Assembly: GCA_001023535.1 (NCBI GenBank)
Contig: CP011020.1
Span: forward strand, 2,307,734-2,371,733
Source of the DNA: Pseudomonas chlororaphis
GTDB taxonomy: Bacteria > Pseudomonadota > Gammaproteobacteria > Pseudomonadales > Pseudomonadaceae
Reading direction: 5' to 3'
Length of the DNA stretch: 64,000 bases
Shown here one piece after another: positions 44,427-52,532 of this stretch (position 1 is its first letter; each line of letters begins with the position of its first letter). The translations under genes were made by a program, and so were the position numbers. The notes under the pieces are model-generated. The model saw only the letters and a program-made list of their open reading frames with translations, was not told the origin of the DNA and searched no databases.

Positions 44427-44735
44427 TCAAGCCAACCTGACCTTCTTTAAGGTATTCGTTAAAGCAACCGCCAGCTCAACCCAGTCCTTGGCTTCCTCGC
44501 TATAGACGGGAGCATCCCAATTGCATTCCAGAATCAGCGACACTCTAAAAAAACCGGACTCACAAAACTCCGGGTACCAACCAATATCGATTATTTGCTC
44601 GAAGGGAAAGGAAGCTTGAAATAAATCCTCTTTCAGCTCATTTGATATTTCGGCCACGCCTACCGATTGGTCGAGGCAAGAAATATCATCGAAAGTTATT
44701 ACGCCACCCAGTTTTTTTACTTCGTGCAGGTCCAT
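44427..44735 (-). CDS. Candidate Rhs immunity protein, probably frameshifted
   Basis: 102 residues; ATG three bases after the rhs stop, the usual place for the cognate immunity gene. The body (IIDIGWYPEFCESGFFRVSLI, then WDAPVYSEEAKDW) is typical of small acidic Rhs/CDI immunity proteins. The end (LTNTLKKVRLA) is doubtful: the adjacent frame reads FNEYLKEGQVGLSWDITPEL and then IGVTAPGLEAPTY up to the 16-C tract. That reads more naturally as the tail of the same protein, so a frameshift near 44460-44480 is likely. Lower GC than neighbours. Confidence 0.6.
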   Translation of the reverse strand: MDLHEVKKLGGVITFDDISCLDQSVGVAEISNELKEDLFQASFPFEQIIDIGWYPEFCESGFFRVSLILECNWDAPVYSEEAKDWVELAVALTNTLKKVRLA

Positions 44736-44738
44736 AGG

Positions 44739-47700
44739 CTATTTCTTCTTGGTCAATTTTCTAAATGACTCTTCCGAGATCGGATGTCCATGGATTGTGT
44801 TTGCGCTCAGCTCAACTCTCATATATCTCGTCTCCTTTCCGTCGTTTGCTCCAATCGTTCGCTCCATATCCATTACCTTCCAAGGCTTTCCGTTGGTTAC
44901 GTCCTGTCCGTTGGCAAAGACCAGACGTTCAAGAGCCTCTATATCAGTGTCAGGAAGATACTTGGCTGCTCCTCCATTTGCGGTGGATTTAACGACAGAT
45001 GACCATGGAGCCTTTGGCGCAACGTGTTTATTTCCGTGCCTCGTCCATTGAACATCAGGAGTGCTTGGTGTGCCCTCATTAACACTTACATTTTGTTCAG
45101 GCGCTTCACCGCCCCGTCCGGGGTTGCATTTGTTTCCTCCCGGACAATCCACCAGCCCCAACGGATCCACCCACCCCGTCGGGTTCAGGGTGTATCGATA
45201 CCCATTGAGCCCGCCCGCCAACTTACTCGGGTCGGGTGTGAGGTAGCGGCCGGTCTCGGGATTGTAGTAGCGATGCCGGTTGTAGTGCAGGCCGCTTTCC
45301 GGGTCGAAGTATTGACCCTGGAAACGCAGGGGCTGCTCGAGTTGTTCGCCGCCGTGCTCGATTGCGATGAGTTTGCCGTAGCCGGTGTAGCGCGCCGACC
45401 AGGCCACTTCGCCGGCGTGGTTGGTCAGTTCCTGGGGGGTGCCCAGGTGGTCGAGGTGGTAGTGGAACGGGCAGGCGTTCAGGCCCTTGCCGTCGAGCAT
45501 CGCCAGAGGGCGGAAGGTGCCGGGTTCGTAGAGGTAGCTGCGGTGGTGGCGCGGGCTGCTTTCGGCGACGATCTGGTCGCCTTGCCAGAAAAACTCCGTG
45601 GTCAGGCCGTCCACGGTCTTGCTGATGCGTCGGCCAAAGGCGTCGTAGCGGTAGGACGTTTCGCGACCGTCCGCCGTGGTAACGCCGATCAGGCGATGCT
45701 GGCAATCGTAGCGATAGTCGGCGACAAGGCTGGGGACGTTGCCACGGCGCTCGCGGATCAGGTTTCCAAAGGCGTCGTAGTCGTAGTGGCGGTCCCCCTC
45801 CGTCAGCAGGCGGTTGCCCTTGAGGGTGGTCGGGCCCGGACGGTCGTGCAGCAGCACGTTGCCGGCCGGGTCGTGGGCAAAGCGTTCCGGCGGGTCGGTG
45901 TGGGAATACTGGATGCTGACCAGGCGATCCATCGGGTCGTACTGGTAGTGGCGGCGATTGCGGTGGTTGGCCAGGCTTTCAAGGTTGCCCTTGGCGTCGT
46001 AGGCATAATCGCGCCAGAACAGCTGCTGCTGGTGTTGCCACACGGTCTGGGCCCTGAGGCGACCTTGCTCGTCGTAACCGTATTCACTGAGCAACAGGCC
46101 CTGTTGGCGTTGCACTTCCCGGCCGCCCTGGAATCGATGGTCGGTGAGTCGCTTGCCATTGAGGTCGATGGCGGTCAGCGCACCGCCCTTGGCGTGGTGG
46201 AAGTCGAGCTGGTTGTGGTCCGGCAGGCGCAGGTGGTTGAGGCGCCCGCAGAGGTCGTAGCGATAGCGCAGGGTGCCCCAGCCCTGGTGTTCGACGACCA
46301 GCCGGTCCTGGGCGTCGTATTCGAAGGCCAGCGGATGATCGGTACCGTCATCGACCTGCACCAGCCGGCCCCGGCCATCGTAGCGATAGTGGATCGTCTG
46401 GCCGTCGGCCAAGGTCTTGACCAGCAATCGCCCGCTCGCATCGCGCTGGTAAGCGGTGACCCGTTGCGTGCCGTCCTCACCGTGCTCGGTTTTCTCCAGC
46501 AGGTGGCCGTTGAGGTCATAGACGTAGGCGGTGCGCTGCCCGTCGAAACCGACTTGTTGTCGGATCAAACCGTTGGGCGTGTAGTCCAGCTGATATTTTT
46601 CGCCGGATTCGTTTTCGATTTCGGTCAGCAACAGCCGCGCCGAGTCGTAGCGGTACTTCAGTTCGCTGCCATCGGGATTGCGCCGGCGGCTGACCAGGTG
46701 CAGGTCATCGGCGTATTCGTAACGGGTGACACGCCCCAGTTCGTCGCGCTCGGAGGTAACCTTGCCGTAGGCGTTGTAGGTCCAGGCCCGGTTGGCGCCG
46801 TTGGGCAGGGTCGTCTTGAGCAGACGGCCCACGGGGTCCCACTGGTAATGCGTGAGGGCGCCGTGTTCATCCTGGCGGGTCAGTAAGCGCCCCAGCACAT
46901 CGTAAGAAAAACGCCGGCGACTGCCGTCGGGCAGGACCTCTTCCGTCAGTTGGCCGAGCGGGTTCCAGGCGAAGTCATGAAAACTGCCGTCAGGGTGGCT
47001 GATCTCCACCAGGCAGCCGCGGGCATCGTATTTGTAGAAAGTGCTGTTTCCTTCGGGGTCGATGGACCTGACCACGTCGCCCTGGGCGTTACGCCGGTAA
47101 GTCCAGACAGACCTGTCGCGGCCTGTGCCTTGGGTGCGGGCGTGCAGGAAACCGTTGCGGTACTCGTAGGACGTGGGCTCATCCTCAGGCGGAATCAGCG
47201 CCACCAGTTGACCGACTTCGTCGTAGCGGTATTCGGTGACGGCCCCTAGCGGATCCTGTTCGGCCACCAATCGGCCTTGTTCGTCATAGGCCTTGAGATG
47301 TTCGCCACCATCGGGCTCGACCTTGCGCACCAACCGCGCGCGGTCATCGTGGACGTACACTTCTTCACTGCCGTCGAGGTGCCGGACCGTGACGCTGCCG
47401 TCGTCGCCCCAGGTGTAGCGGCTGTCCATCTGTGCGAACGAAGCCCAGTGCCGTACGCAGCGGGCCGCTTGCCCGACGCCCTGCCACTCCCAGTAGAAAC
47501 TTGCGCCACCGGCCAGTTGCCGCTGGAGGATGATGTGCTGGTCGTCGTAGTCGTAGCGTTCGCTTTCACCTGCTGCATTGGTCGCTTCGATCAGTCGGAA
47601 ACGTCCGTCATAGCGGTAGGACGCCAATGTCTGCTCAGTTCGCCAAGGGTCATCCAGGGTGGTGGCCGGCTGAAAAGACTGGTAATCGACGGCCATCAGG

Positions 47701-49391
47701 TGCCGCTGTTGATAACGCAGGCGCAGCGCGCGGCCGGCGCCGTTGTCCAGGCGGCAGATGTCGCCGTAAATGTTGCGCTGGATCGTCAGGCGGTTGTCGT
47801 AGCGGTCGCTGAGGGCGGCCAGGTGACCGTCGCGAAAATGCAGGAAAGGCGCCCGTTCGCCCGGTTGGGCGATGATCAGTTCGTCGGGCTCGCTGCCCAG
47901 GTAGATGGCCGCCCGCGCCAGGCTGTTATGGATGGCCGGGCGCCGGGCATTGGGCCGTGGGAACGTGGTGCGGCGGTTTTCCTGATCGATCCAGGTGACC
48001 TGCTCATCCTCCAGTTGCAGGCGATGCGCCAGGGCATGGCTCCAGCCGCGCCCCAGGCCGATGTCCAGTTCAACGGCGCTGGTGCGGTACAGGCGGGTGA
48101 AGATAAACGGCAAGCGCCCCTCGAGCGTGCCGTCCTCCAGGGTCAACAGCTCTTCGCCAGTGACCATCGACACCGGGCACCCGCTGGTACGGGTCAGGGC
48201 CGCGCTGTCGGCGCTGTCACCGTTGGGGTTCTTCGATTGGGCGGGGACATCGTCGTGGACTTCGTTTTTTTTCAGCGTGGTGTTGCGCTGGGCGTCCCAA
48301 CGCAGTTGCATCCGGCCCTTTTTCACCGCGCTGGCAACGCCTCGGGCCGCGACGGTCTTGTAGCGGTCCACATAGACGATGAAGCCGTTGACCACGGCGA
48401 ACATCGCGCTGACGAAGCGCTGGGCGGCTGCCAGCACACGTTCCCCCACGCGAACCAGGCGCAGCGACAGGTAAGCGATTGCGGCACCCGCGCCGGCAAA
48501 GGTCAGGACGACCCCGATCAGCAGGTCAATCACCAGTTGCACCGCCCCCATCGCCATGGCCTCGGCGGTTGCGCCGGCGACTTCGCTGGGCGGCAACATC
48601 TCCAGCCAGAGGCTGGCGGTGCGCACCAGCAGGCACAGCGCCGCTTCGTCGCTGGCCAGCATTTGCAGCTTGGCCATCACCTGCGGCGCGTCCTGCGCCA
48701 GTTTTTGCAACTGCGCGGCACTGGCGCCCAAGCGCTCAGTGAACCGGGCGGGATCCTTGAGAATGTCGCTGAGCAGGGTGATGCTGTCCCACACGCTTTC
48801 AATCGCTGCCCAACTGCCGGCAAGCAGGCCATTGCCGACCGCCGCCGCCGAGTGAGTCGCAGACTGTTGCGCCCACTGAGGCTTGAAGCCCTGCCACTCG
48901 CCGCGCAGCCAGTCCGTCAGCTCCGTGCTCAGGCCATCGTAGGAAGAAAACAGGGCCTGGAGCTGAGCCGGTGAGACCTCGTCCTGGACATGCACCCGAT
49001 AGCGCTTGCCCGCCTCGCCGTTGAAGGTGCCCAGGCCCTGGGCATCCAGGGTGACCGGCGTGACCTCGCCGGTGTCCACCGCTACCACGTGCACCACGAT
49101 GTCGCCCAACGGGATGTCGTACACCGACTCCAGCTTGCTCTCGATGGTCATCACCCCGCCCTGCGGGCATTGGGTGACCGTGGAGAGGAAATCCTCGTCG
49201 CCGGTGCTCACCGCGGTGAGGCTGTCGCCGAAGCGGATCAGTCGCTCCATGCCCATCAGCGAGGGCACGTCGGCGGCATGACTGACCCGGTCCGCAGCCC
49301 GGCTGTACCAGCGTTCGAGCTGTTCGCGGTAGACCGTCAGGGTGTCCTTGAAGCTGTCGAGCGCCTGCTCGACGCGACTCACCTGGTCCAT
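44739..49391 (-). CDS. Rhs-repeat polymorphic toxin (type VI effector-like)
   Basis: 1550 residues. The N-terminal ~400 residues contain two or three membrane-type stretches (about 275-345) resembling Tse5-like effectors; no PAAR motif is seen. From about residue 404 (GCPVSMVTGEELLTLEDG) a long array of YD/Rhs repeats (RYDxxGRL type) forms the cocoon. The core ends at NPTGWVDPLGL. The 137-residue variable C-terminus (44742-45152) holds WTRHGNKHVAPK, KVMDMERTIGANDGKETRYMRVEL and NTIHGHPISEESF, with several conserved-looking histidines, and I do not know its activity. No VgrG or Eag chaperone is nearby, so it is an orphan effector. Confidence 0.85.
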   Translation of the reverse strand: MDQVSRVEQALDSFKDTLTVYREQLERWYSRAADRVSHAADVPSLMGMERLIRFGDSLTAVSTGDEDFLSTVTQCPQGGVMTIESKLESVYDIPLGDIVVHVVAVDTGEVTPVTLDAQGLGTFNGEAGKRYRVHVQDEVSPAQLQALFSSYDGLSTELTDWLRGEWQGFKPQWAQQSATHSAAAVGNGLLAGSWAAIESVWDSITLLSDILKDPARFTERLGASAAQLQKLAQDAPQVMAKLQMLASDEAALCLLVRTASLWLEMLPPSEVAGATAEAMAMGAVQLVIDLLIGVVLTFAGAGAAIAYLSLRLVRVGERVLAAAQRFVSAMFAVVNGFIVYVDRYKTVAARGVASAVKKGRMQLRWDAQRNTTLKKNEVHDDVPAQSKNPNGDSADSAALTRTSGCPVSMVTGEELLTLEDGTLEGRLPFIFTRLYRTSAVELDIGLGRGWSHALAHRLQLEDEQVTWIDQENRRTTFPRPNARRPAIHNSLARAAIYLGSEPDELIIAQPGERAPFLHFRDGHLAALSDRYDNRLTIQRNIYGDICRLDNGAGRALRLRYQQRHLMAVDYQSFQPATTLDDPWRTEQTLASYRYDGRFRLIEATNAAGESERYDYDDQHIILQRQLAGGASFYWEWQGVGQAARCVRHWASFAQMDSRYTWGDDGSVTVRHLDGSEEVYVHDDRARLVRKVEPDGGEHLKAYDEQGRLVAEQDPLGAVTEYRYDEVGQLVALIPPEDEPTSYEYRNGFLHARTQGTGRDRSVWTYRRNAQGDVVRSIDPEGNSTFYKYDARGCLVEISHPDGSFHDFAWNPLGQLTEEVLPDGSRRRFSYDVLGRLLTRQDEHGALTHYQWDPVGRLLKTTLPNGANRAWTYNAYGKVTSERDELGRVTRYEYADDLHLVSRRRNPDGSELKYRYDSARLLLTEIENESGEKYQLDYTPNGLIRQQVGFDGQRTAYVYDLNGHLLEKTEHGEDGTQRVTAYQRDASGRLLVKTLADGQTIHYRYDGRGRLVQVDDGTDHPLAFEYDAQDRLVVEHQGWGTLRYRYDLCGRLNHLRLPDHNQLDFHHAKGGALTAIDLNGKRLTDHRFQGGREVQRQQGLLLSEYGYDEQGRLRAQTVWQHQQQLFWRDYAYDAKGNLESLANHRNRRHYQYDPMDRLVSIQYSHTDPPERFAHDPAGNVLLHDRPGPTTLKGNRLLTEGDRHYDYDAFGNLIRERRGNVPSLVADYRYDCQHRLIGVTTADGRETSYRYDAFGRRISKTVDGLTTEFFWQGDQIVAESSPRHHRSYLYEPGTFRPLAMLDGKGLNACPFHYHLDHLGTPQELTNHAGEVAWSARYTGYGKLIAIEHGGEQLEQPLRFQGQYFDPESGLHYNRHRYYNPETGRYLTPDPSKLAGGLNGYRYTLNPTGWVDPLGLVDCPGGNKCNPGRGGEAPEQNVSVNEGTPSTPDVQWTRHGNKHVAPKAPWSSVVKSTANGGAAKYLPDTDIEALERLVFANGQDVTNGKPWKVMDMERTIGANDGKETRYMRVELSANTIHGHPISEESFRKLTKKK

Positions 49392-49610
49392 CAGGCCATC
49401 GCTCGTTCAAGGATCAGCAGACAAAAACAGTCGAACATGGGCAGACGTCTCGCAGCGCTCAGGGAGCGCGAGACTTTGCCGGGGATAAAAAGGGAAATAA
49501 GTCAGGAAATGCAGCGAGGACTGTAGGCCATTTCTCTAAATGCGCGCATCCAGAACAACCCACCTGGAACGCTCGCGCAAACGGCGAGCGCCCGGCAAGC
49601 TGTGGATAAC

Positions 49611-49978
49611 CTAACGGTCGCCGGCTTCGAGCGCCTTGAGCTTGTCCTCGGCCAACGGGCGGCTTCAGCCGGATCCGGCGCCTTGCTGGCGCTGCCGGCC
49701 AGGCTGATCACGCCAACCTGATAGGCCGCCTTGCCATCCCCCGCCAGGGCCGCCAGCCGCAGCAGGCGCAGGCCTTCCTCACGTGCGCCAAGCCCCTGGC
49801 CACGGAACGTCAGGATATGCCCGTAGAAACTTTGCGCCCCTGCGTCACCCAGGTTCGCCATGCGCGCGAACTGGCCTTCGAGCCAAGCCCAGCCACGCGG
49901 CTGTCGGACGAACCATGACCAGTGAAACAAGCGTCGCGCCAGCCAATAGCCGGCCCGCGCCTTGAGTCGCCAGAGCAC
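49611..49978 (-). pseudogene. Sel1-repeat protein, frameshifted
   Basis: GTG start just after the stop of the upstream gene. The frame encodes Sel1-like repeats (MANLGDAGAQSFYGHILTFRGQGLGAREEGLRLLRLAALAGDGKAAYQVGVISLAG) up to DPAEAAR. There it fuses out of frame near 49655: the correct continuation LAEDKLKALEAGDR and TAG lies one frame over, and about 11 residues of the repeat are missing. In the shifted frame the ORF runs on to 49502 with nonsense sequence. Probably a small deletion; the protein may still make a truncated product. Confidence 0.6.
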
Positions 49979-50350
49979 TCAGGCCTCCGCCGATTCGGGG
50001 TATTCGTATTCAAACACTCGGACCACTTCCGAGGCGTGCCAGGACGCGGCGGCCACACCATCGGAAGGCCCGGAAAACCGGCCCAGGCGCTCGACGCATT
50101 CGAAGAAACCGGTGCGTGGCAAACGGCTGGCGCCCTGGCTGATCACCAGCGAGCTGCGCAGCGGTTGTTCCGCCCGGGCGTCCAGCGCCGCCAGGTGCTC
50201 CAGGGCGGCGGTCAAGGTCTGCATCGCCGGGCTGGGCAACTGCAAGCGCTCCAGCAAGGCGCGGTACGTCAACAAATGGCGCTGGCGGCGCGCCTGGTCC
50301 AACTCCCCCAACAACCCATCCCAATGCTGCCGACTGATGCGTACACTCAC
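49979..50350 (-). CDS. Hypothetical protein, second gene of the XRE operon
   Basis: 123 residues, GTG start overlapping the TGA of the XRE gene by three bases (GTGA). The sequence opens SVRISRQHWDGLLGELDQARR, has a helical middle (LLTYRALLERLQLPSPAMQTLTAALEHL) that could be a winged-helix or four-helix unit, and a C-terminal GFFECVERLGRFSG. No domain is recognised. Tight coupling to a DNA-binding protein with an antitoxin-like N-terminus makes a regulatory or toxin-antitoxin role possible, but unproven. Confidence 0.62.
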   Translation of the reverse strand: MSVRISRQHWDGLLGELDQARRQRHLLTYRALLERLQLPSPAMQTLTAALEHLAALDARAEQPLRSSLVISQGASRLPRTGFFECVERLGRFSGPSDGVAAASWHASEVVRVFEYEYPESAEA

Positions 50351-50688
50351 GACTCGTCCCTCCAACCCGGCACCGTCAACTCCCAGGCCAGACTGCGCCG
50401 AATCGCGGCATCGGGCTGACGCTCGCCGCTCTCGATCAAGGCCAGATAAGACGGGCTGATACCTACCGTGCGGGCCAGCGCCTCGATGGCGATGCCCTTC
50501 CCTTCGCGCAAACTGCGTAATTGATCCAGGCCAGGGAGAACCTGGTCGGGTGCCGCCGCGTGCCGGACAGAAGCTTCGCGCGACGGTGCTTGATCGAGGC
50601 CGGCGGCCTTCAACAACGACTGATACTGATCCCACGGCAAAACCGCGTACTCGGGCTCTCCGTCGCGGGTGATTATTTGAATATCCAT
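50347..50688 (-). CDS. XRE-family helix-turn-helix protein
   Basis: 113 residues from the ATG at 50688. The N-terminus (IITRDGEPEYAVLPWDQYQSLL) resembles the N-terminal part of Phd/YefM or PrlF antitoxins. The C-terminal half is a Cro/CI-type HTH: LRSLREGKGIAIEALARTVGISPSYLALIESGERQPDAAIRRSLA. Likely a transcriptional autoregulator. First gene of a three-gene minus-strand operon with the 123-aa protein and the damaged Sel1 gene. Confidence 0.85.
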   Translation of the reverse strand: MDIQIITRDGEPEYAVLPWDQYQSLLKAAGLDQAPSREASVRHAAAPDQVLPGLDQLRSLREGKGIAIEALARTVGISPSYLALIESGERQPDAAIRRSLAWELTVPGWRDES

Positions 50689-50803
50689 GTCTACCCCGTA
50701 GGACAACAACACTTAGCGAGTCAGCCTTTTTCCTTGGAAGTGTAATCCTAAATGACGGCTGAGGTCGCGGGGCGATGAATTCTCTGGGGCAAGCGGCGCA
50801 GGA

Positions 50804-51259
50804 TCAGGATTTTTCGTGGCGCTGGAGCTGGAGTTGCTCCGGCGTATCGGGCAGCCTTTCGACCCGGGCCAGCTTCTCGGGGGATTGTCGGTAACGCCAG
50901 GCCCGGAACGCTTCGAGTTCGGTGTCGAGGGTTTTCATGACCCAGGCCAGCACGGCGATGTCGTCGAACATGCCAAACATCGGCAGGATGTCCGGGATGG
51001 CATCCAGCGGGCTGAGGAAATACATGAGCCCCGCCACCACCGACAACATCGACTTGGCGCTGACGGCCCGGTACTCGCCCCGCCAATAGGCCAGGCACAA
51101 GGCCTGCAACAGGCGCAGGTCTTCCTTGAGCTTGCCCAGCCGCCCACCCTCCCGGGCACCTTTGCTGGCGACGGCGAACAACAAGGTGGGCAAACGACCA
51201 CGGGCCAGCATACGCCCGGCCAGCGGTAGAAATCGCGCAAAATTCCACGGCGCCTTCAT
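50804..51259 (-). CDS. DUF1232 / YkvA-family membrane protein
   Basis: 151 residues from the ATG at 51259, which follows GGGAG; an in-frame start nine codons upstream would run into the DnaA-box palindrome region. The DUF1232 core is SMLSVVAGLMYFLSPLDAIPDILPMFGMFDDIAVLAW (about 75-110), with the hallmark P-x-D-x-I-P-D. The C-terminus is charged (RYRQSPEKLARVERLP). Function of the family is unknown. The perfect inverted DnaA boxes lie 19 to 43 bases upstream of its start. Confidence 0.85.
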   Translation of the reverse strand: MKAPWNFARFLPLAGRMLARGRLPTLLFAVASKGAREGGRLGKLKEDLRLLQALCLAYWRGEYRAVSAKSMLSVVAGLMYFLSPLDAIPDILPMFGMFDDIAVLAWVMKTLDTELEAFRAWRYRQSPEKLARVERLPDTPEQLQLQRHEKS

Positions 51260-51277
51260 TTTTTCTCCCACTGAAAT

Positions 51278-51302
51278 GTTATCCACACAAATTGTGGATA
51301 AC
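51278..51302. promoter_or_regulatory. Inverted pair of consensus DnaA boxes
   Basis: TTATCCACA at 51279-51287 and TGTGGATAA at 51293-51301, separated by CAAAT: two perfect DnaA boxes facing each other, plus one more matching base on each flank. It lies in the promoter or leader of the DUF1232 gene. Confidence 0.6.
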
Positions 51303-51548
51303 CTTGTGAACAGAGCTGCATTTCACCGCTGAAGCCCCCGTATCATAAGGCCCCGGCTCAGATCGGGCGTTTTTTACTCACTAAAAAAACCCAATATTTC
51401 ATTGACTTGACTGGCTGTCTACGGCTAGCACAGCGCCCGTATTGCCTATGACTGTAGCCTGCGAGGTGCGTTCGGTTTTTTTACATTTCCAATGCCCGGA
51501 TACAACAACGCCCCGCATGAGCGAGGCGTTGTCTCGGCGCAGACGCGA

Positions 51549-52262
51549 TTACTTGGCAGCGTCTTCCTTGGCCGGATCCTTGATCGCCAGCAGCTCCAGG
51601 TCGAACACCAGGACCGAGTTGGCCGGGATCGCCGGGCTCGGGCTCTGGGCACCGTAGGCCAGGTCACTTGGGATGTACAGCTTGTACTTCTCGCCGACGT
51701 GCATCAGTTGCAGGCCTTCGACCCAACCCGGGATCACGCCGCTGACCGGCAGATCGATCGGGCTGCCACGCTCGACGGAACTGTCGAACACGGTGCCATT
51801 GGTCAGCTTGCCGGTGTAGTGCACTGTCACCACGTCAGTCGGCTTAGGCTGCGGGCCATCGGCTTTCTTGACCACTTCGTACTGCAGGCCGGAAGCGGTG
51901 GTGGTCACGCCAGCTTTCTTGCCGTTTTCCTCGAGGAATTTCTTGCCGGCCGCTGCCGACTCCTCGCTCATCTTGGCCATGCGCTCTTCGGCACGTTTTT
52001 GCAGTGCGGCAAAAGCCTCGACCAGTTCTTCGTCTTTCAGCTTCTGTTCTTTCTTGCCGACGGCATCTTCAATGCCCTGGGCAACCGCTTTGGAGTCCAG
52101 GTCATCCATACCTTCCTGAGCCAGGCTCTTGCCCATGTTCAGGCCGATCCCGTAGGAAGCTTTCTGCGCCGGGGTTTTCAGCTCTACGCTGGTCTGCGAA
52201 TCGCAACCCGCGAGTACCAGGCCAACCAGGGCCACCGCCGCCGCCAACCGATGCTGTTTCAT
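51549..52262 (-). CDS. FKBP-type peptidyl-prolyl isomerase lipoprotein
   Basis: 237 residues. Lipoprotein signal with lipobox LVLAGC (Cys about residue 20). Helical FkpA/Mip-like N-terminal dimerisation domain (about 30-120: KASYGIGLNMGKSLAQEGM, then KKFLEENGKKAGVTTTASGLQYEVV). C-terminal FKBP domain with VHYTGKLTNGTVFDSS, GVIPGWVEGLQLM and IPSDLAYG. Proline isomerase and chaperone in the periplasm, anchored to a membrane. Monocistronic. Confidence 0.92.
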   Translation of the reverse strand: MKQHRLAAAVALVGLVLAGCDSQTSVELKTPAQKASYGIGLNMGKSLAQEGMDDLDSKAVAQGIEDAVGKKEQKLKDEELVEAFAALQKRAEERMAKMSEESAAAGKKFLEENGKKAGVTTTASGLQYEVVKKADGPQPKPTDVVTVHYTGKLTNGTVFDSSVERGSPIDLPVSGVIPGWVEGLQLMHVGEKYKLYIPSDLAYGAQSPSPAIPANSVLVFDLELLAIKDPAKEDAAK

Positions 52263-52532
52263 GCTATTTCCTTGTTCATGCGCCTAAAGGGCAATCGAGT
52301 AAAGCCGCGAGCTTATCAGGCGGCCACGACCAATGGCTACCGGCATGTGAGCCACAAAGCGAGGATAAGTTCAGGTCGGCAAACGCTTTTTAATCCTCGG
52401 CAGATGAAGGCTCTGTCATCTGTTACCTACACAGACAAATGAGCACCTCGTCGCAACGCAAAGAATAATGGCCACTTGCCCGTAAAGCGGCGCTGAGGCA
52501 TAAGGGCATATCAAAAAAACAAGGACGTTATC

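Noticed and set aside
45024..48974. Long plus-strand frames (620 and 565 codons) opposite the Rhs gene
   Set aside because: Antisense to the YD repeats; repetitive Val/Ala-rich translation mirrors the repeat codons.
51350..51376. Possible plus-strand terminator (GCCC...GGGC then T-run) hinting at a small RNA upstream
   Set aside because: Stem is only four base pairs and no convincing promoter precedes it.
51490..51536. Inverted repeat ACAACGCC...GGCGTTGT after the FKBP gene as a terminator
   Set aside because: A stem exists but no T-tract follows in the direction of transcription; left unannotated.
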